DNA of 64,000 nt from Poecilobothrus nobilitatus. Lineage: Eukaryota; Arthropoda; Insecta; Diptera; Dolichopodidae. Numbering within the stretch: the stretch's first letter is position 1; every line of letters starts with the position of its first letter. The notes beneath the pieces were generated by a model, which saw only the letters and a program-made list of their open reading frames with translations, was not told the origin of the DNA and made no database searches. Positions 33,515 through 45,639 of this stretch are shown piece by piece. A program made the position numbers and the translations under genes. The DNA lies in contig OX352773.1 of the NCBI GenBank assembly GCA_947095535.1, positions 110,863,950 to 110,927,949 of the forward strand, written 5' to 3'.

Positions 33515-33530
33515 ATTAAATATTTTTCAG
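33515..33530. repeat. LINE target-site duplication, left (16 bp)
   Basis: ATTAAATATTTTTCAG, repeated exactly at 38982-38997 after the A-rich 3' end of the LINE. Confidence 0.88.
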
Positions 33531-33562
33531 GATTCGGTCTCTAGCGGTGAAACGAGACGCAC
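33525..33562 (+). promoter_or_regulatory. putative internal LINE promoter (Inr plus DPE-like)
   Basis: The element begins GATTCGGTCTC directly after TTTTTCAG. About 27-31 bp downstream of that junction lies AGACG followed by CACGTG. Jockey-type LINEs of flies use a TATA-less start with a downstream promoter element of the form AGACGTG near +28, so this arrangement fits. Inference from position and motif only. Confidence 0.4.
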
Positions 33563-33695
33563 GTGTGTATACTGAAAATAATTGGATTAAAAAAAAAAAT
33601 TATAAACTAAACATAATAGTGGAAAAAAATATATATATATATTATATATAAGTTCATTTTCACAGTGTTGTACTATTGCAACCTCCTGTGTTAAA

Positions 33696-35357
33696 ATGTC
33701 TTCGGATAATGAAGGCAACAAACTAAAAAAAACTATTAAAGAAAAGGTTAAAAAAATTTTGGACAAAGATAATAATAATAGTGAAAAAAACCAACAAAAA
33801 AAAAGAAAAATGTCATCCGACACTGACAGTGAACCTTTAAAAGAAAAAAATAAAAATTCAAAAAAAATGCAAATGATAATTAAAGAAAATGAGGAATTAA
33901 AAAGTGAAATAAAAAAAATTCAAAAAATTTTAGCTGATTTAGGCATTAAAACAAATAACAATAATAATAATAAAAACTATAAAAGTAATAACAATAGTAA
34001 TGATGATAATAATATCAATAATAGTAATAATATTAAAAACAATATTGCTATTAATAATAATAATTATGACATTCCAAGCACCTCTAACAACTATGAAACA
34101 AAAAAAAATATTAATATTAAAAATAACTATAATGGACTTACCGTCACCGAACATATGGACGACGTCGATGACGACGAAGATACATCTCTCATCATAAACG
34201 AAGTTGAAGACGATGATAGAGAAAAAAACAAAGACGATGAAATTGAGTTTAACAAATATATACAAATATTGACACAAAAAAACTTAGAAAAAAAACAAAA
34301 AAATATTAATGCACCTGCTATTGATAATCAAAATTTTGTCAAATCAAAAAATCACAAAATTGAAAATAAAAAACATGAACAAAAAAAAAAAATGCCACCA
34401 ATATATGTCTTCACTGAAGACATTGATTATTTAAAAAAAATAATTAAAATAAAAACAAATGAATTCTTAATTAAAAAATTAAACAAATCACAATCATTAA
34501 TTTACACAAATGAATTAAAAAACTATAATATAATAAATGAAATATTAAAAAACACAAACACAAATTATTTCACATATACGCCAAAATGTGAAAAAAAAAT
34601 CACGTTGATTTTGAAAGGCTTAGACATAGGTTATACAGATTCCGAAGTCTTTGAAGTACTAAAGAATTATAATAATGATAAAATTACATTTATCTCTGCA
34701 TGTAGATTTAAAACCAAAAAATCAGCTGCAAACAACATAACTCTCCCGCATTTTATAATTCAAGCTACAGCAGGGAGCTCAATAAAAGAGATAAAAAAAA
34801 TTAATGCAATTGACAACACAATAATTCATTGGGAAGATTTAAAAAAACAGAAAATACTACAATGTACAAGATGTCAACGCTTTTCCCACACAGCATTTAA
34901 CTGCAACATGGAGTATAGATGTGTGAAATGCGGAGAAAGCCACACACCAGGTGAATGCAAAATTAAAACAACAGACGGAAAAGATGTTTTAACATGTATA
35001 TTATGTAAACAAACTGGTCATCCAGCTTCATACCGTAGCTGCCCAGTGTACAAAGAAAAAGTAAAAAAAAGGTCAGAAGAACAAAAAAAATTAAAGGAAA
35101 AAATTCAAAATAGGTATAATATGTTTAATAATGTCGTTAACCCTAATGTTTCCTATGCAAAAGTTGTAGGCACTACTAACAATAGAAGTATTATTACCAA
35201 TAATCAAGTAAATACTAATACAAATATTTTAGAAGAACTAAATAAAAATATGAATTTAATTTTAAATAAAATTAACACAATAGAAACTAAACTAAATAAA
35301 AATTGTAATGATATTAGTTATTTATATGATATGTTTAACGTACCCTCTAATTGTTAA
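33696..35357 (+). CDS. LINE ORF1, gag-like nucleic-acid-binding protein
   Basis: 553 residues, uninterrupted. The N-terminal 220 residues are Lys- and Asn-rich and low in complexity, with an acidic patch (DDVDDDEDT) near residue 160. The middle part (about 300-385) carries the block ITLILKGLDIGY, part of the RRM-like fold usual in jockey-clade gag proteins. Residues about 388-450 hold three CCHC zinc knuckles: C-x2-C-x4-H-x4-C, C-x2-C-x3-H-x4-C and C-x2-C-x4-H-x6-C. It would coat LINE RNA. TAA at 35355-35357 is followed two bases later by the ORF2 ATG, suggesting reinitiation. Confidence 0.9.
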   Translation: MSSDNEGNKLKKTIKEKVKKILDKDNNNSEKNQQKKRKMSSDTDSEPLKEKNKNSKKMQMIIKENEELKSEIKKIQKILADLGIKTNNNNNNKNYKSNNNSNDDNNINNSNNIKNNIAINNNNYDIPSTSNNYETKKNINIKNNYNGLTVTEHMDDVDDDEDTSLIINEVEDDDREKNKDDEIEFNKYIQILTQKNLEKKQKNINAPAIDNQNFVKSKNHKIENKKHEQKKKMPPIYVFTEDIDYLKKIIKIKTNEFLIKKLNKSQSLIYTNELKNYNIINEILKNTNTNYFTYTPKCEKKITLILKGLDIGYTDSEVFEVLKNYNNDKITFISACRFKTKKSAANNITLPHFIIQATAGSSIKEIKKINAIDNTIIHWEDLKKQKILQCTRCQRFSHTAFNCNMEYRCVKCGESHTPGECKIKTTDGKDVLTCILCKQTGHPASYRSCPVYKEKVKKRSEEQKKLKEKIQNRYNMFNNVVNPNVSYAKVVGTTNNRSIITNNQVNTNTNILEELNKNMNLILNKINTIETKLNKNCNDISYLYDMFNVPSNC

Positions 35358-35359
35358 CT

Positions 35360-38300
35360 ATGGCATATTTTACAACAAATAACATTAAATTAAAATTAAT
35401 TTCAATTAATGTTAATTCACTCGTCTCATATAATAAAAGATTTTCTCTTATGCATTTCACAGAAGATACAAATCCCGATATTCTCTGCCTTGGCGAAACT
35501 AAATTGCAAAGCAAACATTTTTTATCTTTAGAAAATTATGATATTATTAAAAATGATAGGAACAATCAAGGTGGAGGTGGTACCGCCCTCTGTATCAAAA
35601 AGTCAATAAAATATGATACAATAAAAAATGTAAAATTCGATAAATTTGAATGATAAATAGAACTAAGCATTATTAATATTAATTTAAAGAACTTTGAAAA
35701 ATTATTCATAATATCAATTTATGCTTCGAACAGAAATCAATCTAAATTTATAGAGGAATTTAATAATATATTTCAGATATTAAACCTATCCGATAGCAAA
35801 AATTATTATATTATTGCAGGGGACTTAAATGCAAAACATGTCTCTTGGAATAATAGCACTAATAACAGTCGAGGTTTGACTCTATATAATTGGCTAAACA
35901 CCAATAAAATTCAATATAAAACCAAGCTGTTAATACCGGATGCACCAACGTTTCCTAGGTGTAATTCGTACTTAGATCTCATGTTAATAGATGTAAGAAT
36001 AGAATCAGCTAACAATACATTGACCACACTAGGATATAATAGTGATCTTAATGCTATCTGTGGTATTTTTACTCTGAATAAAGAAAATATGTTAACATAC
36101 AGTAAACTACTAACCAGCGATAAATATCTATTCCACCAAACAAATTGGAATAAGTTTAAAAGAAAGCTGGATAACAACTTAGAAAAAGAATTCCTAACCT
36201 ATAATGACCAAAATTTAGACACCGAAAATATCACAATTGACAAAATTGACGCTCACTTGTACAAATTAAATAAAATTATTAAGGATACAATGAACGAAAC
36301 AATCCCTAAACATATAAACAAAAATTATTTAAACAAATTTTATTCAACTAAACTTAAAAATTTACTGAAACATAAAAGTAAGTTACTAAAAGATATACAT
36401 ATAATATATAAAAGACACTTAGACTTTTCTTCACAAGCAATAGCTACACTTAAAAGCCTCTTAAACAATATTAACATATTAATAAAACAGCAACTTAAAG
36501 TAGAAATAAATAACTATTGGACAAATAGACTAAAAAAGATTTCCGCTAAAGACAGCCGAAATATGTTCCCAGAAATAAACAAACTATTCAGAAAAAAGCA
36601 AATAGAAGATATAAAGCAGTTACACATAGACCAACAAGACCTAAACTTACTAATTAATAATGATATCGACGTCAATAATCTATGCACAACTAGTTCAAAT
36701 CAATTTATAATAAAAGAAAAAGAACAAATAACTAAAATATTAGGAATATACTTAGAAAACAATCACAAAATAACACTATCTAATAATAACCAATTTCATC
36801 AAAAAGTCCATAATAGAATACAAACATTTAAACATATTAGCTCACAAAAGCAACAAAATAACGAAACTTTGGTCATATTTGACACCATCAATACATCCTC
36901 TAATACGTTAAATAGAAACAACTTCTTTACAAACTATGACGACCTTTTTACAAGACTTAAGAATTTAAACAACAAAACATCAGCAGGAATTGACGGTATT
37001 CCTAATATTGTATTAAAAAATCTAAGTACTAAAATTATAGAAAAGTTAGTTATTCTTTTTAACAACGCATTAAATTACTGCTATTTTCCAAAAGCTTGGA
37101 AAATAGCAAGAGTTATTATGCTAAAAAAACCGGGTAAGGATCCCACAAATCCCGGCAATTACAGACCCATAAGCTTGTTACCAAACATTAGCAAAGTTTA
37201 TGAGACTATAATCAATGACAAGATAATAGATTTTGTTAACAAAAAAAAAATACTACCTGAAAACCAATTCGGTTTCAGATACAAACACAGTACAAATCAT
37301 GCTATTAATAAACTCGCATCTGATATTTGCTGGTATATTAATAAAAAAGAATGCGTTGGCGCTTGCCTTATAGACCTCGAAAAAGCTTTTAATAGCGTAT
37401 GGATAGAAGGTTTAATATATAAATTAATAAAACGAATGTTCCCAAACAATCTAATTAGATTAATATTAGATATGATTACTGGAAATAGTTTCGTAATAGC
37501 AAACAAATCGAATACAGAGAATTTATTCCAAATTAAGAGTGGTTTACAACAAGGCACTGTAAATTCACCAATATTATTCTCTTTGTACACAACAGATCTG
37601 CTAAATAAGCTCAATGATATCAAGGGTGATTATTGCTCCATCGCCTTTGCTGACGATCTCATTATATACTCTTCAGCTAATAATATAAAAGAGGTTCAAA
37701 CTAATGTTCAAAAACAATTTAACCGTACCGTAGACTATTGTAAAGTATGGTTACTGAAAATGAACATAGACAAATGTGAAGCGATATTATTCCGTAACAC
37801 AGTGGACAAAGTTAATAGTAATATTAAAAAACACTGGAAAGAATTTGAAATTAAAGCTCCAAATAATAGGAAAATCAATAAAAAAAAAATAGTTAAATAT
37901 TTAGGTGTACACCTCCACCAAAATCTGAATTTTATTTTCCACGTAAATAAAGCAGTGGAAAAAGGTACAAAAGCTTTTATGGCGTGTCAGAAATTGTTTT
38001 ATAACAAAAATATAAGTAATAGAGTAAAAATTTTAGCTTATCAGGGCCTTATTAGGCCAATTATTTCATATGCTGGACCAATTTGGTTCAATATTAGTGC
38101 AAGCCAAATGGAAAAAATCAGGAAATTTGAAAGGAAATGCATAAGAGCCTGCGTAAATCTACATAGAAAACCAGAAACGGACTACAAGCATTTTTATTCC
38201 AATAAATGCTTGTACCGAAAAGCAAATATTATAAGATTCGATAACTTTTTAATAAAAATTATTCGCAATCATTTCGAAAGATCTCTTAACACGTTAGAAA

Positions 38301-38584
38301 ATGGTCTAATATCTAATATATATTACCATAACGAGGAGTACATTAAAAATACTTTAAAAACGGGTTTCATTGCGCCCGAACACTTTATTTATCTTGACTC
38401 TAAAGGGTATATTCAAAATCACGAGCATGTCCCTCTATTATATCACTATAATAGACGGGCTACATGCAAGTGCATAGAATATAACCCTCAGAATATTGAG
38501 ACTAATCTATTAAAATATGACATGTTTATTCCTGAAAAGGATAAACAAGTATCAACAAACTATTGGTGGTTGCATAGTTCATAA
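35360..38584 (+). pseudogene. LINE ORF2, endonuclease plus reverse transcriptase, double stop
   Basis: About 1,074 codons in one frame, broken only by TGA TAA at 35651-35656. The endonuclease has the N-terminal ISINVNSLVSYNKRF block, LGETKL (Glu), AGDLNAKHVSWN near 35817 and, near 36040, SDLNAI. The family normally has SDH there, so the catalytic His appears to be Leu. The reverse transcriptase has NYRPISLLPNISKVYE, GFRYKHST, LIDLEKAFNSVW (Asp), GLQQGTVNSPILF and the catalytic AFADDLIIYS (about 37645), all intact. The thumb (VKYLGVHLHQNLNF) and the C-terminal segment (KCIRACVNLHRKPE) are present. It could still serve as an RT source only by readthrough. Confidence 0.9.
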
Positions 38585-38981
38585 AAGTAAGAATAAAATA
38601 GTAACAATATATCAATAGAATAGGTTTAGGTTAAGTTAGTTAGGGTTAGATTAAGTATAGTTCTAAATTAAATTTAAGCTAGTATAAGTTTTATTTTAAT
38701 AAAAAAAAAAAAGTTTAGAAAAATTTTGGTTTTTATGGAAATTTTCCAAAATAATAAAAAAAAATCATAATAAAATTTTTACTATAAAAATAACAAATAA
38801 GAATACTAATAATATGTAAATAATAATGTATAGAAAAAACTAAACAAATTAAATAACTGTTAAGTGTTAAGGCTTTAGTTCTAAGTAAATTAAGAAATAA
38901 TATTAGTTTTATAAAACTTTTTTCTCTAATTGTAAAAAAAAATGAAACAAGAAAAATAAAATAAAAGTTAACAAAAAAAAA

Positions 38982-38997
38982 ATTAAATATTTTTCAG
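38982..38997. repeat. LINE target-site duplication, right (16 bp)
   Basis: Exact copy of 33515-33530, directly after a run of nine or more A. Confidence 0.88.
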
Positions 38998-39465
38998 ATT
39001 TATATTTCCTTGTATTCTTTTACAAATAAAAACAAAAGGCACCGCATTTGGGCAATAAAAACAAACTTGATTAGCCTTGAAAATATTCTTTTCTTACTAT
39101 TTATGTAAATAATAACAACTTTGAAGAACTAAAATTATGAATTACACGTTTTCTTGTTTACGTTTTTGTTCTTTTTTTATTACTTTATAAAGAAGAACCT
39201 ACATAAAATCCATTGTTCAATTCATTAACCTTGCCTGACAACTTCCACAGTACCAACAATCTTCACTTCATACTAGAACTTAGAAGTTAATAAGCCACAC
39301 TTATAGAATCAAATCAAGTTTTTGACCTACTAACCAAGAATGATCTACATTAAACCCATCAATCAAAAATGTAGGTCAGTGGGTGGTGGTTTTTTCCCAT
39401 GACAGACTGCCACTTTACCTACTCATAAAGAAACCTTAAATACTACTGCTTGAAAATAAATTTTT
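38998..39465. repeat. gene-free spacer containing an inverted copy of the 9.4-kb repeat
   Basis: 39210-39310 is the reverse complement of about 9430-9540 ('ccattgttcaattcattaaccttgcctgacaacttcc'). The remainder is AT-rich without genes. Confidence 0.55.
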
Positions 39466-39600
39466 AATAATCTTACAAAACACAAAAATTGAAGTTGTCA
39501 GGAGTAACAACTCTTTAGGGCTTGTAAATGATTCAAGAATAAAACGGGATGAGCACGTTCACCTTTTATCTAAAACTTTTGACCAAAGTACCCTCACTGT
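39465..39600 (+). pseudogene. LINE reverse-transcriptase thumb fragment
   Basis: One open frame of about 45 codons reads TKIEVVRSNNSLGLVNDSRIKRDEHVHLLSKTFDQ. It fits the 'V-x-x-LG-x-x-x-D-x-x-L-x-W-x-x-H' block after the palm of LINE reverse transcriptases. It is cut off on the right at 39602, exactly where the repeated mosaic begins. Confidence 0.45.
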
Positions 39601-39602
39601 TA

Positions 39603-39910
39603 TTAACAGCTTTTTATTAACTTGGTTGGGTAAAGGATGGAATCTTAGAAGTCATTATAAACACATTTCCCGTTGAGCTAGAGACTTGAAATTTTCTTCA
39701 TTAGATCAGATCCCGATGACAATACATGATTTTAAAATAATAATATTGAAAAACATTAGAGAAATTAGCTTAATTTCAAAATTAAATTTTCATACAAAGA
39801 TATAACAGAATTTTTAACAGAATTATTACAGAACCAAAATAAAACATTTTATCTAAATTTACTAAACTCACCAATACCAATACCAATACGTATACGTAAT
39901 ACATAAATGT
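39603..39910 (+). repeat. R1 repeat, copy a
   Basis: Starts TTAACAGCTTTTTATTAACTT and ends in tandem CCAATA and CGTATACGTAA. It is directly followed by copy b. Confidence 0.8.
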
Positions 39911-39913
39911 TTT

Positions 39914-40227
39914 TTAACAGCTTTTTATTAACTTGGTTGGGTAAAGGATGGAATCTTAGAAGCCATTTTAAACACACTTCCCGTTGAGCTAGAGACTTGA
40001 AGTTTTCTTCATTAGATCAGATCCCGATGACAATACATGATTTTAAAATAATAATATCGAAAAACATTAGAGAAATTAGCTTAATTCCAAAACTAAATTT
40101 TCATACAAAGATATAACAGAATTTTTAACAGAATTATTACAGAACCAAAATAAAACATTTTATCTAAATTTACTAAACTCACCAATACCAATACCAATAC
40201 CAATACGTATACGTAATCCATAAATGT
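39914..40227 (+). repeat. R1 repeat, copy b (tandem with a)
   Basis: Near-identical to copy a, differing in the number of CCAATA units and a few substitutions. Confidence 0.8.
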
Positions 40228-40565
40228 TTTTTTTTTTCTATAAAAGACTATTGTTTTTTATGTAGCCCATTGCATTGTATGCGTACATATACATATGTAG
40301 GTACATACTTCAAAATATGTAATAATATGTGCTTCGAAAATATTTTTCGTTTGATAGCGATGGATTTGAAAGATATGAATGTGTAAAGAAATTAATGTGC
40401 CGCACTTGAGAACACAGTGTAAAATTTAATATGCATTTACTTAAAATTTAGTAAGCAAGTGTTAAATTTAAGTTTTTTTTCACCAAATCAATTGATTTTT
40501 AGTATACATTTTTATTTATAAAACCAATGTGTTTATTTATAATATTTATATAGATATGTGTTTTT

Positions 40566-40766
40566 CCTTTCTTAATTATAATTAAAATAGGGCTTTTCTT
40601 TCGAAACTCTTAACATATTAAAATCGCATATTATGGCCCTAACATTGATATCTAAATTGGGAGCTGCCTTTAAATTAAGATCTATTAAGGAATGATGATC
40701 TGCACCACTAATGCCTTTTTCTGAAGTATAAAAACTAAGAATATATTTCCAATTATGTAAAAACAT
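40566..40766 (-). pseudogene. R2 conserved 64-codon frame, copy 1
   Basis: Reads MFLHNWKYILSFYTSEKG then SGADHHSLIDLNLKAAPN and RAIICDFNMLR. The 'SGAD-HH-LI-x-LKLK' shape resembles the C-terminal part of LINE (RTE-like) endonucleases, so this is probably a captured LINE fragment. The frame is preserved in three further copies (45640, 55580, 56560). That may reflect recent duplication rather than selection. Confidence 0.4.
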
Positions 40767-41077
40767 TAAACAACAAAAAGAATATATTAAAAATAAGAAA
40801 TCCAGTCTTTTTTAAAAATAGTAAATAATAACAATATTTTTCTTTTCAATAACAATAATTATGAATTAATCATAAAATATATGTTATGTACATACATTTA
40901 TATATATCTACATCGTCTAGAAAAAGCAAAATAATTATTTTTTAATTCAAAAACATTAGCATTTAGAAGTAAGCAATTTAATATATTCTCAATTACATAC
41001 TTTTAAAACCAAATTTTTTTACTACATATGTAGGTACAAACATGTACAAAAATGGTATGCATATTTTTATACACTGC

Positions 41078-41520
41078 CTTGTTTTTTCTTTCTTTCATAG
41101 CATAACATTTTAATATTTCTTTTTTTTATCTGTTATGTACGGAAATATGAAACGTATGTTTCTTTCTTGTAAAATCATAACGTTTTAATAGTTCTTTTAT
41201 TCTATCTGTTATGGGGGTAAATATCAGATCTGCACATATACATAAGAAATAGCCTTTAAAAATATTTAAAAACAATCAAAGTAACATTTTTTGTTCTCTT
41301 TTTTTCTATTCGTTTTTATTTTTCTTCCAGTATTACATTTTAGTTTTTTTTTGTTTTCTGTTATTTAGGTACGCTAAGTATTTCGTTTTTTTTTTTTTAA
41401 ATGTTTAATTTATACATGCATTCTATTTAAAAAATATTTCCGTACATAACAGATAAAAAAAAAAAATATTAAAATGTTATGTTATGAAAAGAAAGAAAAA
41501 ACAAGGCAGTGTATGAATCA
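41078..41520. repeat. E module, inverted pair
   Basis: 'Acactgccttgttttttctttctttcatagc' at 41073 and its complement ending 'aaaaacaaggcagtgtat' near 41515, so this module forms its own inverted repeat. Other copies begin near 42725 and 43610 and, inverted, near 51790 and 57560. Confidence 0.6.
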
Positions 41521-41789
41521 AAGTTTTTAAATGGTCGCATTTTTAAGTAGAAATAAAGAACATTATTAAATTGCAATAACAATTTCATTTAAATTTTTAA
41601 TTTTGCTATGCAATGTTTCCTTAATTTTTTAAAAATCTTGCCACAATATATAATACAATATAACAATCAGAAGTTCAGATCATTATATAGTAGCCATACT
41701 ACTATAATATGTATATGAATGAATGTATCAGTATATATGTGTATAGTTATAGATTCATTATTTTTTAATACCAACAATTGTATTTATAT

Positions 41790-41880
41790 GAATGGATGGT
41801 AAACATAAACGAAAAAAAAAAATTTTATATTTGCATATGAATGGACGGTTAACATAAACGAACAAAAAAAAAATTCAGAA
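41790..41880 (+). repeat. F module: doubled 49-bp unit
   Basis: Two units of 'atgaatggacggtaaacataaacgaacaaaaaaaatttt'. Further doubled copies occur at about 43010-43105 (-), 43260-43360 (-), 44000-44100 (-), 53310-53405 (+), 56040-56140 (-) and 57895-57990 (+). Confidence 0.65.
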
Positions 41881-41980
41881 TGTTCTATAGCTAATAATTT
41901 CTATTTTTTAAATAGACTGTATGCATAAATTTAATATTAAAAAAAAAAATTAGTTCTTAGCGTACCTAAATAACAGAAAA

Positions 41981-42448
41981 TAAAATAAATAAAAAAAATT
42001 TTTAAAAAAACAGCTTTTTTGAACTAAAAAGTAGAAAATAAATTTTCAATAGCAAATTTTTCTGTAATTTTCTAAACTATATTGTTACAATCAGGATTTC
42101 TTTGAAAAAGTTTATTTCAATATGTCAAATATATATATAAATATAAGTATATATAAGTTTTACAGTCTGTGAAATTAAAATAAAAGCTGGAGGCAACAAA
42201 CGCATAACTATAAACTTATATTTTTAAATTTTGCCTCCAGCTTTTATATTAACTTCACAGACTTTAAAACTTATATATACTTATATTTATATATATATTT
42301 GACATATTGAAATAAACTTTTTCAAATAAATCTCTATTGTAACAATATAGTTTAGAAAATTACAGAAAAATTTGCTATTGAAAATTTATTTTCTACTTTT
42401 CAGTTCAAAAAAGCTGTTTTTTAAAAAATTTTTTTTATTTATTTTATT
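41981..42448. repeat. G palindrome, complete copy 1
   Basis: A nearly perfect inverted repeat of about 215 bp per arm, centred near 42214, with a GCTGGAGGCAA / TTGCCTCCAGC inner stem and a loop of about 36 nt. A single strand could fold into one long hairpin. Likely a MITE or foldback element. No coding capacity. Confidence 0.75.
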
Positions 42449-44370
42449 TTATTCTTTTTAGTAACGACAAATACAAGTATTAAATTGATATTTTTTTTTT
42501 CCTTGTTTAATTTTGAATTTTTACAGTTGCCCTTACAGTCTATAATTATATTATTACCTGTTATAATATAGAATATATTGAATTTTTTTATTATTAATTT
42601 ATTGTGGCAAAATTTTTAAAAAATTAAGAAAACGTTGCATAGCTAAATTCAAAATTTAAATAAAAATATTGCAATTTTATAATGTTCCACTTAAAAATGC
42701 GACCCTTTGAAAACTTTGATTTATATACTGCCTTGTTTTTTCTTCCTTTTATAGCATGACATTTTAATATTTCTTTTTTTCTATCTGTTATATGTGTAAA
42801 TATCAGATGTGCACATATACATTAAAAAGTAACATTTTTTGTTCTCTTTTTTTTCTATTCGTTTTTTTTTCTTCCAGTATTACATTTTCCTTTTTTTTTT
42901 TTTTTGTTTTTTAGGTACGCTAAGTATTTCTTTTTTTTTTTTTAAATGTTTAATTTATACATGCATTCTATTTAAAAAATATAAATTATAACCTATAGAA
43001 CATTCTGAATTTTTTTTTGTTCGTTTATATTAACCGTCCATTCATTAGCATACATAAAATTTTTTTTTGTTCGTTTATGTTTACCGTCCATTCATATAAA
43101 TATAACTGTTGCCTACATATTAAAAAATAATAAATCTATAACTACATACATAAATAGCCATATATTCATTCATATGCATATGTATCTATATTATGAGCTG
43201 GTGTTTAATTTATACATGCATTCTATTTAAAAAATATAAATTATAACCTATAGAACATTCTGCATTTTTTTTTGTTCTTTTATATTGACCGTCCATTCAT
43301 ATGCATACATAAAATTTTTTTTTGTTCGTTTAGGTTTACCGTCCATTCATATAAATGTAACTGTTGCCTACATATTAAAAAATAATAAATCTATAACTAC
43401 ATACATAAATAGCCATATATTCATTCATATACATATGTATCTATATTATGAGCTGAACTTCTCAGTGTTGCATTATATCATAATGCGGCAAAATTTTTAA
43501 AAAATTAAGAAAACGTTGCATAACTAAATTCAAAATTTAAGTAAAAATATTGCAATTTTATAATGTTCTTTATTTCCACTTAAAATGCGACCCTTTAAAA
43601 ACTTTGATTCATACACTGCCTTGTTTTTTCTTTCTTTTCATAACATAACATTTTAATATTTTTTTTTTTTATCTGTTATGTACGGATATATCAAACGTAT
43701 GTTTCTTTCTTTTAAAATCATAACATTTTAATAGTTCTTTTTTTCTATCTGTTAGTGGGTAAATATCAGATCTGCACATATGCATAAGAAATAGCTTTTA
43801 AAAATATTTAAAAACAATCAAAGTAATATTTTTTGTTCTCTTTTTTTCTATTCGTTTTTATTTTTCTTCCAGTATTACATTTTACTTTTTTTTTCTGTTA
43901 TTTAGGTACACTAAGAACTTATTTTTTTTTTTTTTAATATTAAATTTATGCATACAGTCTATTTCAAAAATAGAAATTATTAGCTACATAACATCTTGTT
44001 TTTTTTTTTTGTTCGTTTATGTTAACCGTCTATTCATATGCATACATAAAATTTTTTTTGTTCGTTTATGTTTACCCTCCATTCATATAAATATAACTGT
44101 TGCCTACATATTAAAAAATAATAAATCGATAAATCAAGTAAATAATAATAGTTGGGAATTTGGGAATTTGGTGTGACTGTGTTAGCAGATTTTTAATAGT
44201 ACAGCACACATAAAAATATGCATACCATTTTTGTACATGTTTGTACCTACATTCTCATATGTTTTAAAAAAATTTGGTTTTAAAAGTATGTAATTGAGAA
44301 TATATTAAATTGCTTACTTCTAAATGCTAATGTTTTTGAATTAAAAAAAAATTATTTTGCTTTTTCTAGA

Positions 44371-44858
44371 CCAAGACCTAAGTAAACAGGCCAAGATCTG
44401 AAAACACATGAATGTAGTTGTGAGAGAATTCCAATCGATTCTCACGTATTGCGCGTATGAATAATTGATGTGAGTTTCGATTATAGCCATATAAGCGTGT
44501 ACAAAATTTTAAAATATGAAAGTAGCTCGACGTATACTATTACAATATTGAGGCAATTTATCTTAAGAAGCTTTTAAAATAAAAAATTTAAAGGAAAACA
44601 ATTTTTTAAATGCATATTTATGAATGAAAATATTATATTTTAAAATATCTTTATTTAATGAATTATGTAAAAAAGATGCGACTTTAATTTTTTCTTTGGA
44701 CCAAATTTAATAAAGTAAATGGTTTTTGTGTTATTTCAAGATTTATAGTCGGCCCCCTATTTTTTTCCATAAGACTGCGTGTAAATTTGTTAAAAGCTGG
44801 CCCCTTATTAAGCTTTTACTCTCTGCACTTCATGACCTGATAATTGATGTGAGTCTCG
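44371..44858. mobile_element. 488-bp insertion with TCTAGA duplication
   Basis: Compared with the uninterrupted C module at 45470, the sequence is split after TCTAGA (44365-44370) and resumes with TCTAGA (44859-44864). The insert contains two copies of 'ataattgatgtgagt(t/c)tcg' but no clear terminal inverted repeat. Because TCTAGA is palindromic and short, the target duplication is suggestive only. Confidence 0.45.
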
Positions 44859-45150
44859 TCTAGACGATGTAGATATACGTATATGTATGTATGTACATAA
44901 CATATATTTTATAATTAATTCATAATTATTGTTATTGAAAAGAAAAATATTGTTGTTATTTACTATTTTTAAAAAAGACTGGATTTCTTATTTTTAATAG
45001 GTATATTCTTTTTGTTCAACCAAACCAAAAATATATTCTCGAAGCACATATTATTACATATTTTTAAGGATGTTCCTTTGGATATGTACACATAAAATCC
45101 AATGGGCTATATAAAGAACAATAGTCTTTTATAGAAAAAAATAAAAAATA

Positions 45151-45452
45151 TTTATGTGTTACGGATACGTATTGGTATTGGTATTGGTGAGTTTAGTAAA
45201 TTTAGATAAAATGTTTTATTTTGGTTCTGTAATAATTCTGTTAAATATTCTGTTATATCTTTGTATGAAAATTTAATTTTGAAATTAAGCTAATTTCTCT
45301 AATGTTTTTCGATATTATTTTAAAATCATGTATTGTCATTGGGAACTGATCTAATGAAGAAAACTTCAAGTCTCTAGCTCAACGGGAAGTGTGTTTAAAA
45401 TGGCTTCTAAGATTCCATCCTTTACCCAACCAAGTTAATAAAAAGCTGTTAA
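45151..45452 (-). repeat. R1 repeat, copy c
   Basis: Inverted relative to copies a and b. Here the neighbouring R2 frame is missing through a deletion around 45021. Confidence 0.75.
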
Positions 45453-45639
45453 AAAAGCTGTTAAAAATGATTTTGCTTTTTCTAGACGATGTAGATACAC
45501 ATATATGTATGTATGTACATAAAATATATTTTATGATTAATTCATAATTATTGTTATTGAAAAGAAAAATATTGTTGTTATTTACTATTTTTAAAAAAGT
45601 CTGGATTTCTTATTTTTAATATATTCTTTTTGTTGTTTA

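Larger units (their letters stand above)
33531..38981 (+). mobile_element. full-length jockey-type LINE (5.45 kb)
   Basis: A non-LTR retrotransposon with 5' UTR, gag-like ORF1, ORF2 with endonuclease and reverse transcriptase, an AT-rich 3' UTR and an A-rich end. It is flanked by a 16-bp perfect target duplication, which shows complete insertion by target-primed reverse transcription. Little decay is visible: ORF1 is intact and ORF2 is interrupted at one place. It is among the youngest insertions in the window. Confidence 0.92.

Noticed and set aside
33587..34277. Minus-strand Phe/Ile/Val-rich frames opposite LINE ORF1
   Set aside because: Antisense shadows of Lys/Asn-rich ORF1.
43285..43500. 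71-codon frame in the mosaic, also seen inverted at 53213-53395
   Set aside because: A translation of the doubled 49-bp F units; the frame is not maintained in most copies.
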